The notes beneath the pieces were generated by a model. It was not told the DNA's origin. It made no database searches and worked only from the letters and a program-made list of their open reading frames with translations. A stretch of DNA of 64,000 bases, taken from Bacteroides fragilis. Its GTDB lineage: Bacteria; Bacteroidota; Bacteroidia; Bacteroidales; Bacteroidaceae. The translations under genes and the position numbers were made by a program. Positions 1 through 8,639 of the stretch are shown piece after piece. Positions within the stretch are counted from its first letter, which is position 1. The number at the start of each line of letters is the position of its first letter. Location: assembly GCF_002849695.1 (NCBI RefSeq), contig NZ_CP018937.1, positions 3,906,001 to 3,970,000 on the forward strand, read 5' to 3'.

Positions 1-239
1 ATATAATCATCTGAAATCCGAAAAGCGGAACAATCCGACGCAAGCAGTGAATTTCGTGTCGTTTCTAAAGGAACATACTCTACATCGGCAACATCATGTA
101 TATTCACTTTCTCAACAGGATATTCACAAGTAACATCTATGACACACAAAGAGGAATCCATGTCATTAGAAACCTTTTCTTTAGTATGAGAGCAACTACA
201 TGAAATGAGAAGCAGAAGCCATAAATAGATTTTATCCAT
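1..239 (-). CDS. Six-bladed beta-propeller lipoprotein, N-terminal part (cut by window edge)
   Basis: The reading frame opens with ATG at 239 and runs off the left edge without a stop. It begins MDKIYLWLLLLISCSCSH: a short charged start, a hydrophobic stretch and a lipobox (LISC), so it should be a lipoprotein processed by signal peptidase II. The segment DVADVEYVPLETTRNSLL matches the start of the first propeller blade in the three complete paralogues to its right (for example DVEYVKLETQNN in the next gene). It is therefore the fourth member of this array and the last on the minus strand within the window. Only about 79 codons are visible, so the rest of the propeller cannot be judged. Function is unknown; such proteins in Bacteroides are usually annotated as 6-bladed beta-propeller or BF3164-like lipoproteins. 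Confidence 0.75.
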   Translation of the reverse strand, partial: MDKIYLWLLLLISCSCSHTKEKVSNDMDSSLCVIDVTCEYPVEKVNIHDVADVEYVPLETTRNSLLASDCSAFRISDDY

Positions 240-341
240 AAACCTAAATTTTACAAGTATTATTATACTTACTGATTACATCCAAAGAATCTCAGGTTAC
301 ATACCGTTATACCAGATCTTTCGTCTAAAATATATTCCGTT

Positions 342-1586
342 TCAGTCTTTCAATTTATAGAAAGCAATAATCGGATTGTCATCCTCTCCCATTTCATCAA
401 GAAGCTTCAATAATTCGGCCTGCTTCTCAGGGAACTTGACCTTAGCTTCAGCGATGTTGCGCCTCACCTGATCCAAATTGTCCGGTGTGATTGCGAAGTA
501 AAGACAGTTTTCGCCTACATTATAGAAGTCTTTGAACGATTGAGAACCGTCAACATCATTCGTTATTCCCTGTGCATCAAGTATGTACCAATGGACAGCT
601 TTAAAAGGAGTTTGCTCCCAAGAATCGATCTTCTCCGTTTTTTTATCGTATCGGCTGAACCACATCTTTTTATTAAACCAAAAGCTAAAAAGAAGACATT
701 CTTTAGTTTCATAAACACTTTTCATTAGAACAAAATCTCCCCAACCATAATCACGAGTAGGATCATATCTTCCGGAAGGCAATTTATATTTTCCAAGAGA
801 AAGATGGTAACGGGGAAAAATAGAATCGCAAGTAATGCCGTAGATCGTATCATTAATAAACGAATAAACGTTACTTCTTCCACGATAGAGCCAAGATGGA
901 TCAGAAGATAATTGTACTATTTCCTTATCACCAGAAGATAAGTAAGGGATTTGCTCCATCAATGTCTCCCCTTTTCCATTCGCAACACAAGCGCTTATGA
1001 ATGTCTTACTATTATCAGGCGAATAAACAGTACCGGGATAATAAACCAAACAATCTCCCACTACATCGATGGCCCTACTAAAAAAAACAGGCCATTTTAA
1101 AGGAATTTCCTTGACGAAGCTGTTATCCCGCATATCATAGACTGTCAGGCTACCATTACGGCTGAACGGATAAATAAATACCAAACTGTCACTGACTGTG
1201 AAAAAGTCAATATTAGCTATCTCTCCGGGGCCCTGACCTACACGACCGATTTTACGGATAAACTTTCCCGAAGTATCAAACATCATGACATGATTCTGAT
1301 TTCTTGAATAAATAAAGACAAACTTCTCCGTCCGCTTTAGCTGCTTTATATCACCGACTAATATATTATTCTGCGTTTCCAGCTTCACATACTCTACATC
1401 TTTCACGATGTCACTCAGCAGTAAAGGCTTGCCACAATCTTTCAGGTTGTTAGCAAGATCAATGTCTTTAAAGGTTTCCTCAGCCGATAAAGCGTTATCA
1501 TCCACCATATCTGGAGAAGAAGGCTTGCTGCCACAAGCAGCAAGAAAAAACAATACCAAAAACAATGCGATACAATCTAACTTCAT
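342..1586 (-). CDS. Six-bladed beta-propeller lipoprotein (BF3164-like)
   Basis: This 414-residue protein starts MKLDCIALFLVLFFLAACGS, a lipoprotein signal with lipobox LAAC, so it is expected to be anchored in the envelope. After a short linker come repeated beta-rich units with the family hallmark IGRVGQGPGE near residue 115, typical of the 6-bladed beta-propeller (DUF5128/BF3164-like) lipoproteins of Bacteroidetes. The C-terminus ends EDDNPIIAFYKLKD. It lies about 20 nt downstream of a paralogue and upstream of the truncated copy at the window edge, so the array may be co-transcribed. No catalytic residues are recognisable. The family is often found as tandem arrays, and its role (possibly ligand or peptide binding at the surface) is not established. 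The family call is secure, the function unknown. Confidence 0.85.
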   Translation of the reverse strand: MKLDCIALFLVLFFLAACGSKPSSPDMVDDNALSAEETFKDIDLANNLKDCGKPLLLSDIVKDVEYVKLETQNNILVGDIKQLKRTEKFVFIYSRNQNHVMMFDTSGKFIRKIGRVGQGPGEIANIDFFTVSDSLVFIYPFSRNGSLTVYDMRDNSFVKEIPLKWPVFFSRAIDVVGDCLVYYPGTVYSPDNSKTFISACVANGKGETLMEQIPYLSSGDKEIVQLSSDPSWLYRGRSNVYSFINDTIYGITCDSIFPRYHLSLGKYKLPSGRYDPTRDYGWGDFVLMKSVYETKECLLFSFWFNKKMWFSRYDKKTEKIDSWEQTPFKAVHWYILDAQGITNDVDGSQSFKDFYNVGENCLYFAITPDNLDQVRRNIAEAKVKFPEKQAELLKLLDEMGEDDNPIIAFYKLKD

Positions 1587-1607
1587 AGGACGATAATTTA
1601 TAGGTTA

Positions 1608-2837
1608 CTAATAGTTGGATTTAAGTTTCCCAATCATAAGAATGTCATTATCATTTTCGTGTAAACTATTTCTTAGATTAGTGACTCGTTTACGTATTTC
1701 AGGCTTTAAATCAGTTTGGGCAAGAACTTTATCTAAAGCATCCATCAGTCCAAGAGGTTCGTAAGAGATACAGACATAACCGTTCTGCATTACCAAATAA
1801 GGATAAGATAAACCTAAAAGAGGATCAGTAAAGCGATCAATGCGCCGTACATTGCCATCTTTTTTCGAAACGCAAACATTAAATGTAGTCAGACGGACGG
1901 GAGAAGCACTTGAAGAAGTATTATTAGGATATAATGTAACACGTGCCCAATAGCTTTGGGGTATTTCATATAAAATAGTCGCAACTCTTCGATTTGCAGC
2001 AACAACATAATCTAATGTAAAACAAGGTATTATTATATTCCTTTTAGTATCATAATGATACAAGGTATCAGGACGAGTACGTAACCCCGGATCTTCAAAT
2101 ATTGAAAAAGAAATCGCATCCACATTCCGACATGCCACTAAGCCATTACTGTAATCTCCAATTAAACCGTAATGATTTACAGGAATCCGATGCACGATAT
2201 CACCCTCCCTATTTTGCACCCAGCACACATTGTTACTAATTGCAAAATTGGAGTTCTCATTCTCAGAAAATGGCAAACCCACTACAGTTACATGCTTTTT
2301 ATCATGGTCCATCCAAATACAAGGCTTATGTACTATTTCCTTGAAATGGATAGCTTCATCTGACAGATAATTCCCCTTCAGGTCATAAGTAAGTATTTTA
2401 TTTGCTCTTCCTGCACCTAAGTAAATACGTTTTTGCTTTTCATCTATCATACAGGAATGTATCGTTTTGTACTCTCCAGGACCCTGTCCTATACCACCAA
2501 TATCCGCCACGTATTGACCTTTACGCGTAAACAACTTAATAGGAGATATAGCGTCTGGATTCAGCAAGATATAATTATCTGTCACAAAGATCCCAAATGG
2601 ATAAGTTTTAACAAGAGCCTCATCCCTATTCTCTAATTTAATGACTTCATATGACTCCACTAAATCACTCAAAGACATCACTGTCCCTTCTGCTTTCTCC
2701 ACCATGTGCAAATCGACAGAACGGAAAGTAGAATCTTTTATTATATCCCCCTCTTTGGATACAGATGAAGAGCAGGAAGCAAACATTGCAACCGAAAAAA
2801 GAAAGAGAAGCGGATATAAAAGGTATCTTGTCTTCAT
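1608..2837 (-). CDS. Six-bladed beta-propeller lipoprotein, paralogue 2
   Basis: I place the start at the ATG at 2837 rather than the in-frame GTG 42 nt upstream. The paralogue at 3111-4337 begins at the equivalent ATG, and both then read MK(T/A)RYxxYPxLFLFSVAMF followed by lipobox FASC. The mature protein has the first-blade motif SYEVIKLENRDEAL and the GIGQGPGEY signature. It is about 409 residues and ends HENDNDILMIGKLKSNY. It is closely related to the gene at 3111-4337, with segments identical at DNA level and others clearly diverged, suggesting duplication followed by patchy recombination. Function is unknown beyond an envelope-anchored propeller. Confidence 0.85.
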   Translation of the reverse strand: MKTRYLLYPLLFLFSVAMFASCSSSVSKEGDIIKDSTFRSVDLHMVEKAEGTVMSLSDLVESYEVIKLENRDEALVKTYPFGIFVTDNYILLNPDAISPIKLFTRKGQYVADIGGIGQGPGEYKTIHSCMIDEKQKRIYLGAGRANKILTYDLKGNYLSDEAIHFKEIVHKPCIWMDHDKKHVTVVGLPFSENENSNFAISNNVCWVQNREGDIVHRIPVNHYGLIGDYSNGLVACRNVDAISFSIFEDPGLRTRPDTLYHYDTKRNIIIPCFTLDYVVAANRRVATILYEIPQSYWARVTLYPNNTSSSASPVRLTTFNVCVSKKDGNVRRIDRFTDPLLGLSYPYLVMQNGYVCISYEPLGLMDALDKVLAQTDLKPEIRKRVTNLRNSLHENDNDILMIGKLKSNY

Positions 2838-2960
2838 ATAAAAATAGATTTTGGCTGAAAGTAAAAAACTACTTTTCACAAAGCATACTACAAGATACGA
2901 ATTATTCGTAGAATGTTATTCTATTAAGGATATGTTAAAAAGCATCTCCTTCAAAATTCT

Positions 2961-3023
2961 TCAGTCTTTCAATTTGTAAATGGCAATAATTGGATTATCA
3001 TCCTCGTGGACATTTTGCACGAT
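2961..3023 (-). pseudogene. Vestigial C-terminus of a beta-propeller lipoprotein gene
   Basis: Read on the minus strand, this stretch encodes EDDNPIIAIYKLKD followed by a stop. That is nearly identical to the last 14 residues of the protein at 342-1586 (EDDNPIIAFYKLKD). About six codons further upstream the frame hits a TAG, and no propeller sequence continues. It lies between two complete paralogues. I read it as the 3' remnant of an additional array member that was deleted, or replaced by recombination between copies. Confidence 0.7.
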
Positions 3024-3110
3024 CTATCAATATCACATATACTTGAGAACCTTCAGTGGTTCGCCTGATAGCATTTAGAGATACAATCGAAATTTATAAA
3101 TTACTTATAG

Positions 3111-4337
3111 TTATTGTTTCAGTTTTCCAATGATAAGAATGTCATTATCATTCTCGTGCAGACTATTTCGTAAATCGGTGGCCCGTTTACGTACGTCAGA
3201 CTCCAAATCTGTTTGGGTAAGAACTTTATCTAAAGCATCCATCAGTTCAAGAGGATCATAAGAGATACAAATATATCCATTATTCATCATCAAAAAAAGA
3301 TGAGATAAACCTAAAAGAGGATCAGTAAAGCGATCAATGCGCCGTACATTGCCATCTTTTTTCGAAACGCAAACATTAAAGGCTGGTAAACGAACAGAAG
3401 AAACACTTGAGGAAAGATTATTAGGATATAAAGTGACTTGCGCCCAATAACTCCTTGAAGTTTCATATAAAACAGTGCAAGCACTTTGATTTTCAGAAAC
3501 AACATGATCTATTGTAAAGCATGGAGTTATTATATTCTTTACCGCATCATAGTGATACAAAGTATCAGGACGAGTACGCAACATGGGTACTTCAGAAATA
3601 GAAAAAGAAATCGCATCCACATTCCGACGTGCCACTAAAGCATTACTGTAATCTCCAATTAAACCGTAATGATTTACAGGAATCCGATGCACGATATCAT
3701 CCTCCCTATTTTGCACCCAGCACACATTCTTACTAATTGCAAAGTTCGAGTTCACATTAGCAGAAAAGGGTAAAGTAACCACAACTACGTTTTTTTTATC
3801 ATAGTCCACCCATATCTGAGACTTATGTACTATTTCCCCGAAACGAATAACCTCATCCGGCAGATAATTCCCCTTTAAATCATAGACAAGCACCTTGTCG
3901 GTTCTTCCCGGACCCAAATAAATACGGTTTTCTTTCTCATCCACCAACCATGAAAATAAATATAAATACTCTCCCGGACCTTGACCTACTCCGCCAATAT
4001 CAGCCACATATCGTCCCTTGCGCGTAAATAGCTTAACAGGAGATACAACGTCAGCAGGTCGCAACAAAATATAATTATCCGTCACATATACACCATATGG
4101 ATAGGTTTTAATAAGCGCCTCATCCCTATTGTCCAATCTAATGATTTCGTATGATTCCATTAAATCACCCAAAGACATCACTGTCCCTTTGGTCTTCTCT
4201 ATTATACGCAAATCAACAGAACGAAAGGCGGAATCTTCTATTATATCCCTCTCTTTGGGTACAGATAAAGAGCAGGAAGCAAACATTGCAACCGAAAAAA
4301 GAAAGAGAAACGGATAAAAAAAATATCTTGCCTTCAT
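3111..4337 (-). CDS. Six-bladed beta-propeller lipoprotein, paralogue 3
   Basis: This 408-residue protein opens MKARYFFYPFLFLFSVAMF and lipobox FASC, so it is a predicted lipoprotein. The blade-one motif SYEIIRLDNRDEAL and the signature GVGQGPGEYLYLF are present, as in the other array members. It is the first gene of the array in the direction of transcription. A 370-nt gap separates it from mutL upstream and holds a long perfect inverted repeat, so the array probably has its own transcript. It shares a 78-nt perfectly identical block with the gene at 1608-2837 (3303-3380 here and 1806-1883 there), while flanking parts differ. Its substrate or partner is unknown. Confidence 0.85.
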   Translation of the reverse strand: MKARYFFYPFLFLFSVAMFASCSLSVPKERDIIEDSAFRSVDLRIIEKTKGTVMSLGDLMESYEIIRLDNRDEALIKTYPYGVYVTDNYILLRPADVVSPVKLFTRKGRYVADIGGVGQGPGEYLYLFSWLVDEKENRIYLGPGRTDKVLVYDLKGNYLPDEVIRFGEIVHKSQIWVDYDKKNVVVVTLPFSANVNSNFAISKNVCWVQNREDDIVHRIPVNHYGLIGDYSNALVARRNVDAISFSISEVPMLRTRPDTLYHYDAVKNIITPCFTIDHVVSENQSACTVLYETSRSYWAQVTLYPNNLSSSVSSVRLPAFNVCVSKKDGNVRRIDRFTDPLLGLSHLFLMMNNGYICISYDPLELMDALDKVLTQTDLESDVRKRATDLRNSLHENDNDILIIGKLKQ

Positions 4338-4511
4338 ATAAAATAGATTTTAGTTTAAAACAAAAACATACTGTTCTAAAAAGCATGCTGAAATATACGA
4401 ACTATTCGTAGAGTGTTATTCTTTTAGGAACATGTTTATTAACACTATTAACAAGATTTTCAGGTGATGAATAGGGTGCGAACAGGTTCTTAACTTCCCG
4501 GATGTACGAAG

Positions 4512-4582
4512 TTAATATCCTCCCTGTACGAAGTTAACTTTAACACAATGTTAAAGTTAACTTCGTACAGGGAGGATATTAA
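4512..4582. repeat. Perfect 34-bp inverted repeat, 3-nt loop
   Basis: The left arm is 4512-4545, the spacer caa is 4546-4548 and the right arm is 4549-4582; the arms are perfectly complementary. The 13-mer tgtacgaagttaa occurs at 4503-4515 and 4525-4537 in direct orientation and inverted within the right arm. The element sits between the 3' end of mutL and the start of the propeller array, both on the minus strand. It could terminate the mutL transcript, but it lacks a clean T-run and is unusually long and perfect for a terminator. Confidence 0.85.
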
Positions 4583-4708
4583 TAGCATATTCTGCTGGTT
4601 ATTAATCTATTAGGAAAGAGATGTAATAAACAGATAAAATCTGTCGATCGTGTGAGATAGAGTGGAACTGACATAATACTTACTCTGATAAGTACAGAAG
4701 AATGATGA

Positions 4709-6589
4709 TCACCGGAAAAGTTTATCGATCTCTTCTTCTTTTATGGTAGTCAACACCACACGACCATCCGGCGTATAGTTAGGCGAAGGACAGGCAAACA
4801 GATTATCGACCAAACTGACCATCTCTTCATTACTCAGCACCTGCCCATAGACAATGGCAGCCGCGCGGGCAAGGGTCAACGCAAGGATATCCTGAATTTC
4901 TTCTTTAACATCGTTGCCTTTCTCCATAGCGGTATGCAACATGCTGCGCACCAAATCGACCGGATTCAGTCCGTCGATGCCTGAAGGTACTCCGTTAATG
5001 GCATAACTGCCTCCACCAAGATCGCTGAGATCGAAACCTACCGCAGATAAATCGTCCATAATGTCTTGCAATACGGCTGCCTCAGAAGCCGGAAGTTGCA
5101 GGATTTCGGGGAAGAGAACGCCTTGTGAGAAACCTTGTTTCTGCTGAATCTGGGCACGATACCGGTCAAAGAGCACCCGAACATGGGCGCGGTGCTGATC
5201 GATCAGCATCAATCCGGACTTTACAGAAGTAAGAATGAAACGTCCCTTGAACTGCAAGTGCTGGGTCCCCTTCTCCATTATGGCCGACTCACCGGCATAA
5301 AGAGTTGCAGGAGCGGCTGTAACAATACTTTCCTCTTCAATTACCGCAAATTCTTCCGGTTCGGGATCGGGTTCGGCGAAAGGCTGATTCATCTTACTGG
5401 CTTTCTCAAGACCACCGTACAAATCTTCCCAGTCCACTTTCGGACGGGAGTAATTGCCACCGCCGGAAGAGGGCACCGAAGGTTTGAATGGATTGAAATC
5501 GGAATTGAAATGCACCTTAGGTGGCGCAGGAGGCAAGTTCTGTTCAAATGCAGGGATATCAGGCATGTCTTCCGTATCGAAATCGATAGAAGGGACGGCA
5601 TTGAACTTGCCCAACGACTCTTTTACCGAGGCAGAAAGAATCTGCCAGATAGCCTGTTCGTTCTCAAATTTGATCTCTGTTTTGGTAGGATGGATATTGA
5701 CATCGATGTTGGCAGGATCGACTTCAAAATAGATGAAATAAGAAATCTGTTCGCCTGCGGGAATCAACTGTTCGTAAGCATCCATCACCGCTTTATGGAA
5801 GTAAGGATGACGCATGTAACGGCCATTCACAAAGAAATACTGATGGGCACCTTTCTTACGGGCTGTTTCGGGCTTGGCCACATAGCCTGAAACCTTCACC
5901 ATCGTAGTGTTCACTTCCACACTGAGCAATTGCTGATTGAGCTTCTTACCAAAAATAGAAAGAATACGTTGCCGCAAATGGCAGGCGGGAAGATTGAACA
6001 GTTCGGAGTCATTGCTATACAGTGAGAAAGCAACCTCAGGATGTACCAGGGCAATACGTTCAAATTCGGCCAGAATATTACTCAACTCGGTAGAGTTGGC
6101 CTTCAGGAACTTACGCCGGGCAGGAATATTGAAAAAAAGGTTCTTAATGGAAAAGTTGCTTCCTTTGGGACAAGACACTGCTTCCTGACTCTCCACTTTG
6201 GAGCCCGCAATGATAATCCTGGTCCCTAACTCTTCGGATTCGGGACGAGTCTTCAGCTCTACCTGAGCAACGGCGGCAATGGAAGCCAGCGCTTCACCAC
6301 GAAAGCCCATCGTGCGAAGGGCAAACAGATCGGATGCCTCGCGGATCTTTGAGGTGGCATGCCGCTCGAAAGAGAGGCGTGCATCGGTTTCGGACATTCC
6401 CTTACCGTCATCAATCACCTGTATACAGGTCTTGCCTGCATCGGTAACCAATACATGAATATTTTGTGCCTCAGCATCGATGGCGTTCTCGACTAACTCT
6501 TTGATGACAGATGCCGGACGTTGTATCACCTCTCCGGCAGCTATCTGGTTGGCAACCGAATCGGGTAATAAATGAATGATATCGCTCAT
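4709..6589 (-). CDS. mutL: DNA mismatch repair protein MutL
   Basis: MutL couples mismatch recognition by MutS to strand removal. The 626-residue protein has the complete N-terminal GHKL ATPase domain: [11 protein letters not shown] (motif I) near residue 34, VIDDGKGM (motif II) and [17 protein letters not shown] (motif III), followed by the S5-like domain with [11 protein letters not shown] proline/glutamate-rich linker (about residues 335-430) leads to the C-terminal dimerisation domain. There the sequence [12 protein letters not shown] occupies the place of the endonuclease motif DQHAx2Ex4E, but the alanine and both glutamates are not conserved. It is the last gene of the long tig-to-mutL block and starts about 35 nt after a small membrane protein gene. 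Confidence 0.97.
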   Translation of the reverse strand: MSDIIHLLPDSVANQIAAGEVIQRPASVIKELVENAIDAEAQNIHVLVTDAGKTCIQVIDDGKGMSETDARLSFERHATSKIREASDLFALRTMGFRGEALASIAAVAQVELKTRPESEELGTRIIIAGSKVESQEAVSCPKGSNFSIKNLFFNIPARRKFLKANSTELSNILAEFERIALVHPEVAFSLYSNDSELFNLPACHLRQRILSIFGKKLNQQLLSVEVNTTMVKVSGYVAKPETARKKGAHQYFFVNGRYMRHPYFHKAVMDAYEQLIPAGEQISYFIYFEVDPANIDVNIHPTKTEIKFENEQAIWQILSASVKESLGKFNAVPSIDFDTEDMPDIPAFEQNLPPAPPKVHFNSDFNPFKPSVPSSGGGNYSRPKVDWEDLYGGLEKASKMNQPFAEPDPEPEEFAVIEEESIVTAAPATLYAGESAIMEKGTQHLQFKGRFILTSVKSGLMLIDQHRAHVRVLFDRYRAQIQQKQGFSQGVLFPEILQLPASEAAVLQDIMDDLSAVGFDLSDLGGGSYAINGVPSGIDGLNPVDLVRSMLHTAMEKGNDVKEEIQDILALTLARAAAIVYGQVLSNEEMVSLVDNLFACPSPNYTPDGRVVLTTIKEEEIDKLFR

Positions 6590-6624
6590 AATAGATTTAG
6601 CTTTGACTGATTAATTTATAGGAC

Positions 6625-6921
6625 TTAAAAAGACCAGCTACCGGTCTGCAAATAATGCCATAGAAAAATAAGCAGGGCAATGATAGCCAGAATGACACCC
6701 AAATGAGCAGGCTTACGCCCACTCTCCTTACGACGCTTCAGATGTGTGGTGCCTTCGATGAACTTTCCGCGAATATCTTCCGGAGAAAATTCTTTTTCGG
6801 GTAACATTCCCAAATCACGCTTGGCATCTTCTTCCATTTTCGTCAATTTTTCTTTCCGCTCGTCCACATAGATATATTGATGATTGAATCCACGCGGCTT
6901 TCGTACATTGAACATTCCCAT
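6625..6921 (-). CDS. Small single-pass membrane protein, conserved in Bacteroides context
   Basis: This 98-residue protein has a basic, charged N-terminus (MGMFNVRKPRGFNHQYIYVD), a soluble segment rich in Lys and Glu, and one clear C-terminal transmembrane helix (GVILAIIALLIFLWHYL) followed by about seven residues. There is no signal peptide, so it is probably a tail-anchored inner-membrane protein facing the cytoplasm. It lies 2 nt downstream of the OstA-like gene and 35 nt upstream of mutL, so it is very likely translated from the same message. I do not recognise a function. Its position suggests a link to envelope assembly, but that is inference from context only. Confidence 0.8.
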   Translation of the reverse strand: MGMFNVRKPRGFNHQYIYVDERKEKLTKMEEDAKRDLGMLPEKEFSPEDIRGKFIEGTTHLKRRKESGRKPAHLGVILAIIALLIFLWHYLQTGSWSF

Positions 6922-6923
6922 AG

Positions 6924-8627
6924 CTATTTCATATTAATTATTTCACGTTTAGGACCACTGATGACCTTGCGCTCTGTTTTACGTAAAGCCTCACCTGCCT
7001 TTTTCCCTCTCCAGTTGAAAATGTCTTCCTTATTCAAAGGACGGACGTAATCAAACCAACTGAAGGTGGGCAATTTCATTTTGTCGGGCGGAATCTGATC
7101 CATTGGATAAAGCACACAATTAGACTGAGGACTCATAACCATTTTTTTCATTTTTCTATCTCTAAGAAACAAATTAAGCAAACTTGTTTCAGAGGTATTC
7201 ATACCAATCATCGTACTGTCCTTTTCCTCGGGATAATAAATTAATAGTACATTCCCTATCACATCTATTTTGCGTGCCTCACCCTCGGCAAAGTATGCCT
7301 TGATCTCTTTTCCTGAGATCTGATTAAAATGAATGGAGTCTTTCTGTTCCACCGTGAGCGCCTGATTGATGATATGAGCCCAATCAATCGTACTGTCGTT
7401 CATATATACCTTAACCTCTTCTCCCAGCAGTTGTTGCCCTTCGTTCCAAATAATAGGATCGCGATACATGGTAAGGCAAGAGTCTTTCGTATTAAAGACC
7501 AAAGAATCGCAAACGCCTTGCAGATCAGCGCTGTACATACGTACCTTATGAAAAGCGCGCATCTCACGGAAAAGGGAGTCGGTGTCGAGATTATAGCTAT
7601 TCATCAGTAACGTATCGGCATGCATAAAGAGGCTGTCACCCCGTGAATAATCCACGGCAACAGCTCGCTTGGTGGCAAGAGCATTCTGCTTCAACTCGTC
7701 ATAATAACAATAATCACCGGTAAGCATGTTCTTATTGACAGTGTCGTTCATCTGGACATTATCGAACGCCTCACCATAACCCGCTTTACGGTCATAGAAA
7801 AGGCTGTCACCGGTCAACTTCTTACCTTCATTGGTCAAAACCGAACGGTCGAGCAGTTCGGCTTGTCCGGAAACGGTATTGTAAATGCCCCGCTCGGAAT
7901 AGATATGGTTCTGATCGCTGACAATATTGGAGGGTCCCAGAATGGTGGCAATCTTAGTATTCGTACTATACTTCAGGGTGTCGGAAGTAAGCACGAAACG
8001 GGGATTCACGAGCTTGACATCATGGTTGAAAACAGAAAGTTTAGTGGCAGGACTGTACTCACCCCAGTCGGAAGTCAACACATTTTCTTCATCCATCAAC
8101 GTACCCCCATCAAAATAGTAACCCAAATTGTACAGACGGTCATAATTCAGGCTGTCTGTCAACAAGGTAGTATTCCGGTTGATCATTTTCACATTCTCAC
8201 GCAGTTGCGCTATCTGAGTCATGCCGTCATAAAACAAATAGTCGCCATAGATGAAAAGAGTATCTCCCTGCTCCATACGCACATTGCTAAATGCTTCGAA
8301 TGAATTCGTTTTTTCGTAAATCAGGGCACTGTCACAATACATATACATGCTGTCGTGACGCAACTTAACCGAACCAATCAGCACCTGAACATCAGGACGC
8401 GCCAGTTTATCGGCTTGCCCCCGATCGGCATGGAGCAAATCGACACGGGTCTTTTTATTTCCCGTTGGCTTTTCCGGTTCAGCCTTCTTCTCCTGTTGTG
8501 GCTTCTTGTCATGCTGCGGTTTCTTGTCCTGGGCCACCAGAAAACATACGGCAAGCAGGCATAGAATACCCGCTAAGAGAAATCTATGCCTGCCGTGGAA
8601 TTTATGTTCTTTGTTTAATCTAAACAT
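6924..8627 (-). CDS. OstA-like LPS transport protein
   Basis: The 567-residue protein has a signal-type N-terminus (hydrophobic FLLAGILCLLAVCFLVAQ) followed by a Lys/Gln/Glu-rich linker. It then has a long series of beta-strand repeats of the OstA/LptA type, seen as DSMYMYCDSALIYEKTNSF, GDTLFIYGDYLFYDG, LLTDSLNYDRLYNLGYY and similar units. OstA-like domains form the periplasmic bridge that moves LPS to the outer membrane. The protein is longer than a plain LptA and lacks an LptD barrel, as is usual for the OstA-like proteins of Bacteroidetes. It follows the parvulin-type chaperone genes by about 12 nt, which fits one outer-membrane biogenesis unit. The C-terminal portion is more charged and not assignable. 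Confidence 0.85.
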   Translation of the reverse strand: MFRLNKEHKFHGRHRFLLAGILCLLAVCFLVAQDKKPQHDKKPQQEKKAEPEKPTGNKKTRVDLLHADRGQADKLARPDVQVLIGSVKLRHDSMYMYCDSALIYEKTNSFEAFSNVRMEQGDTLFIYGDYLFYDGMTQIAQLRENVKMINRNTTLLTDSLNYDRLYNLGYYFDGGTLMDEENVLTSDWGEYSPATKLSVFNHDVKLVNPRFVLTSDTLKYSTNTKIATILGPSNIVSDQNHIYSERGIYNTVSGQAELLDRSVLTNEGKKLTGDSLFYDRKAGYGEAFDNVQMNDTVNKNMLTGDYCYYDELKQNALATKRAVAVDYSRGDSLFMHADTLLMNSYNLDTDSLFREMRAFHKVRMYSADLQGVCDSLVFNTKDSCLTMYRDPIIWNEGQQLLGEEVKVYMNDSTIDWAHIINQALTVEQKDSIHFNQISGKEIKAYFAEGEARKIDVIGNVLLIYYPEEKDSTMIGMNTSETSLLNLFLRDRKMKKMVMSPQSNCVLYPMDQIPPDKMKLPTFSWFDYVRPLNKEDIFNWRGKKAGEALRKTERKVISGPKREIINMK

Positions 8628-8639
8628 ATCAAATCAGGA

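Noticed and set aside
5135..5890. A 251-codon plus-strand open frame inside mutL
   Set aside because: It is antisense to mutL, and its composition mirrors the mutL codons.
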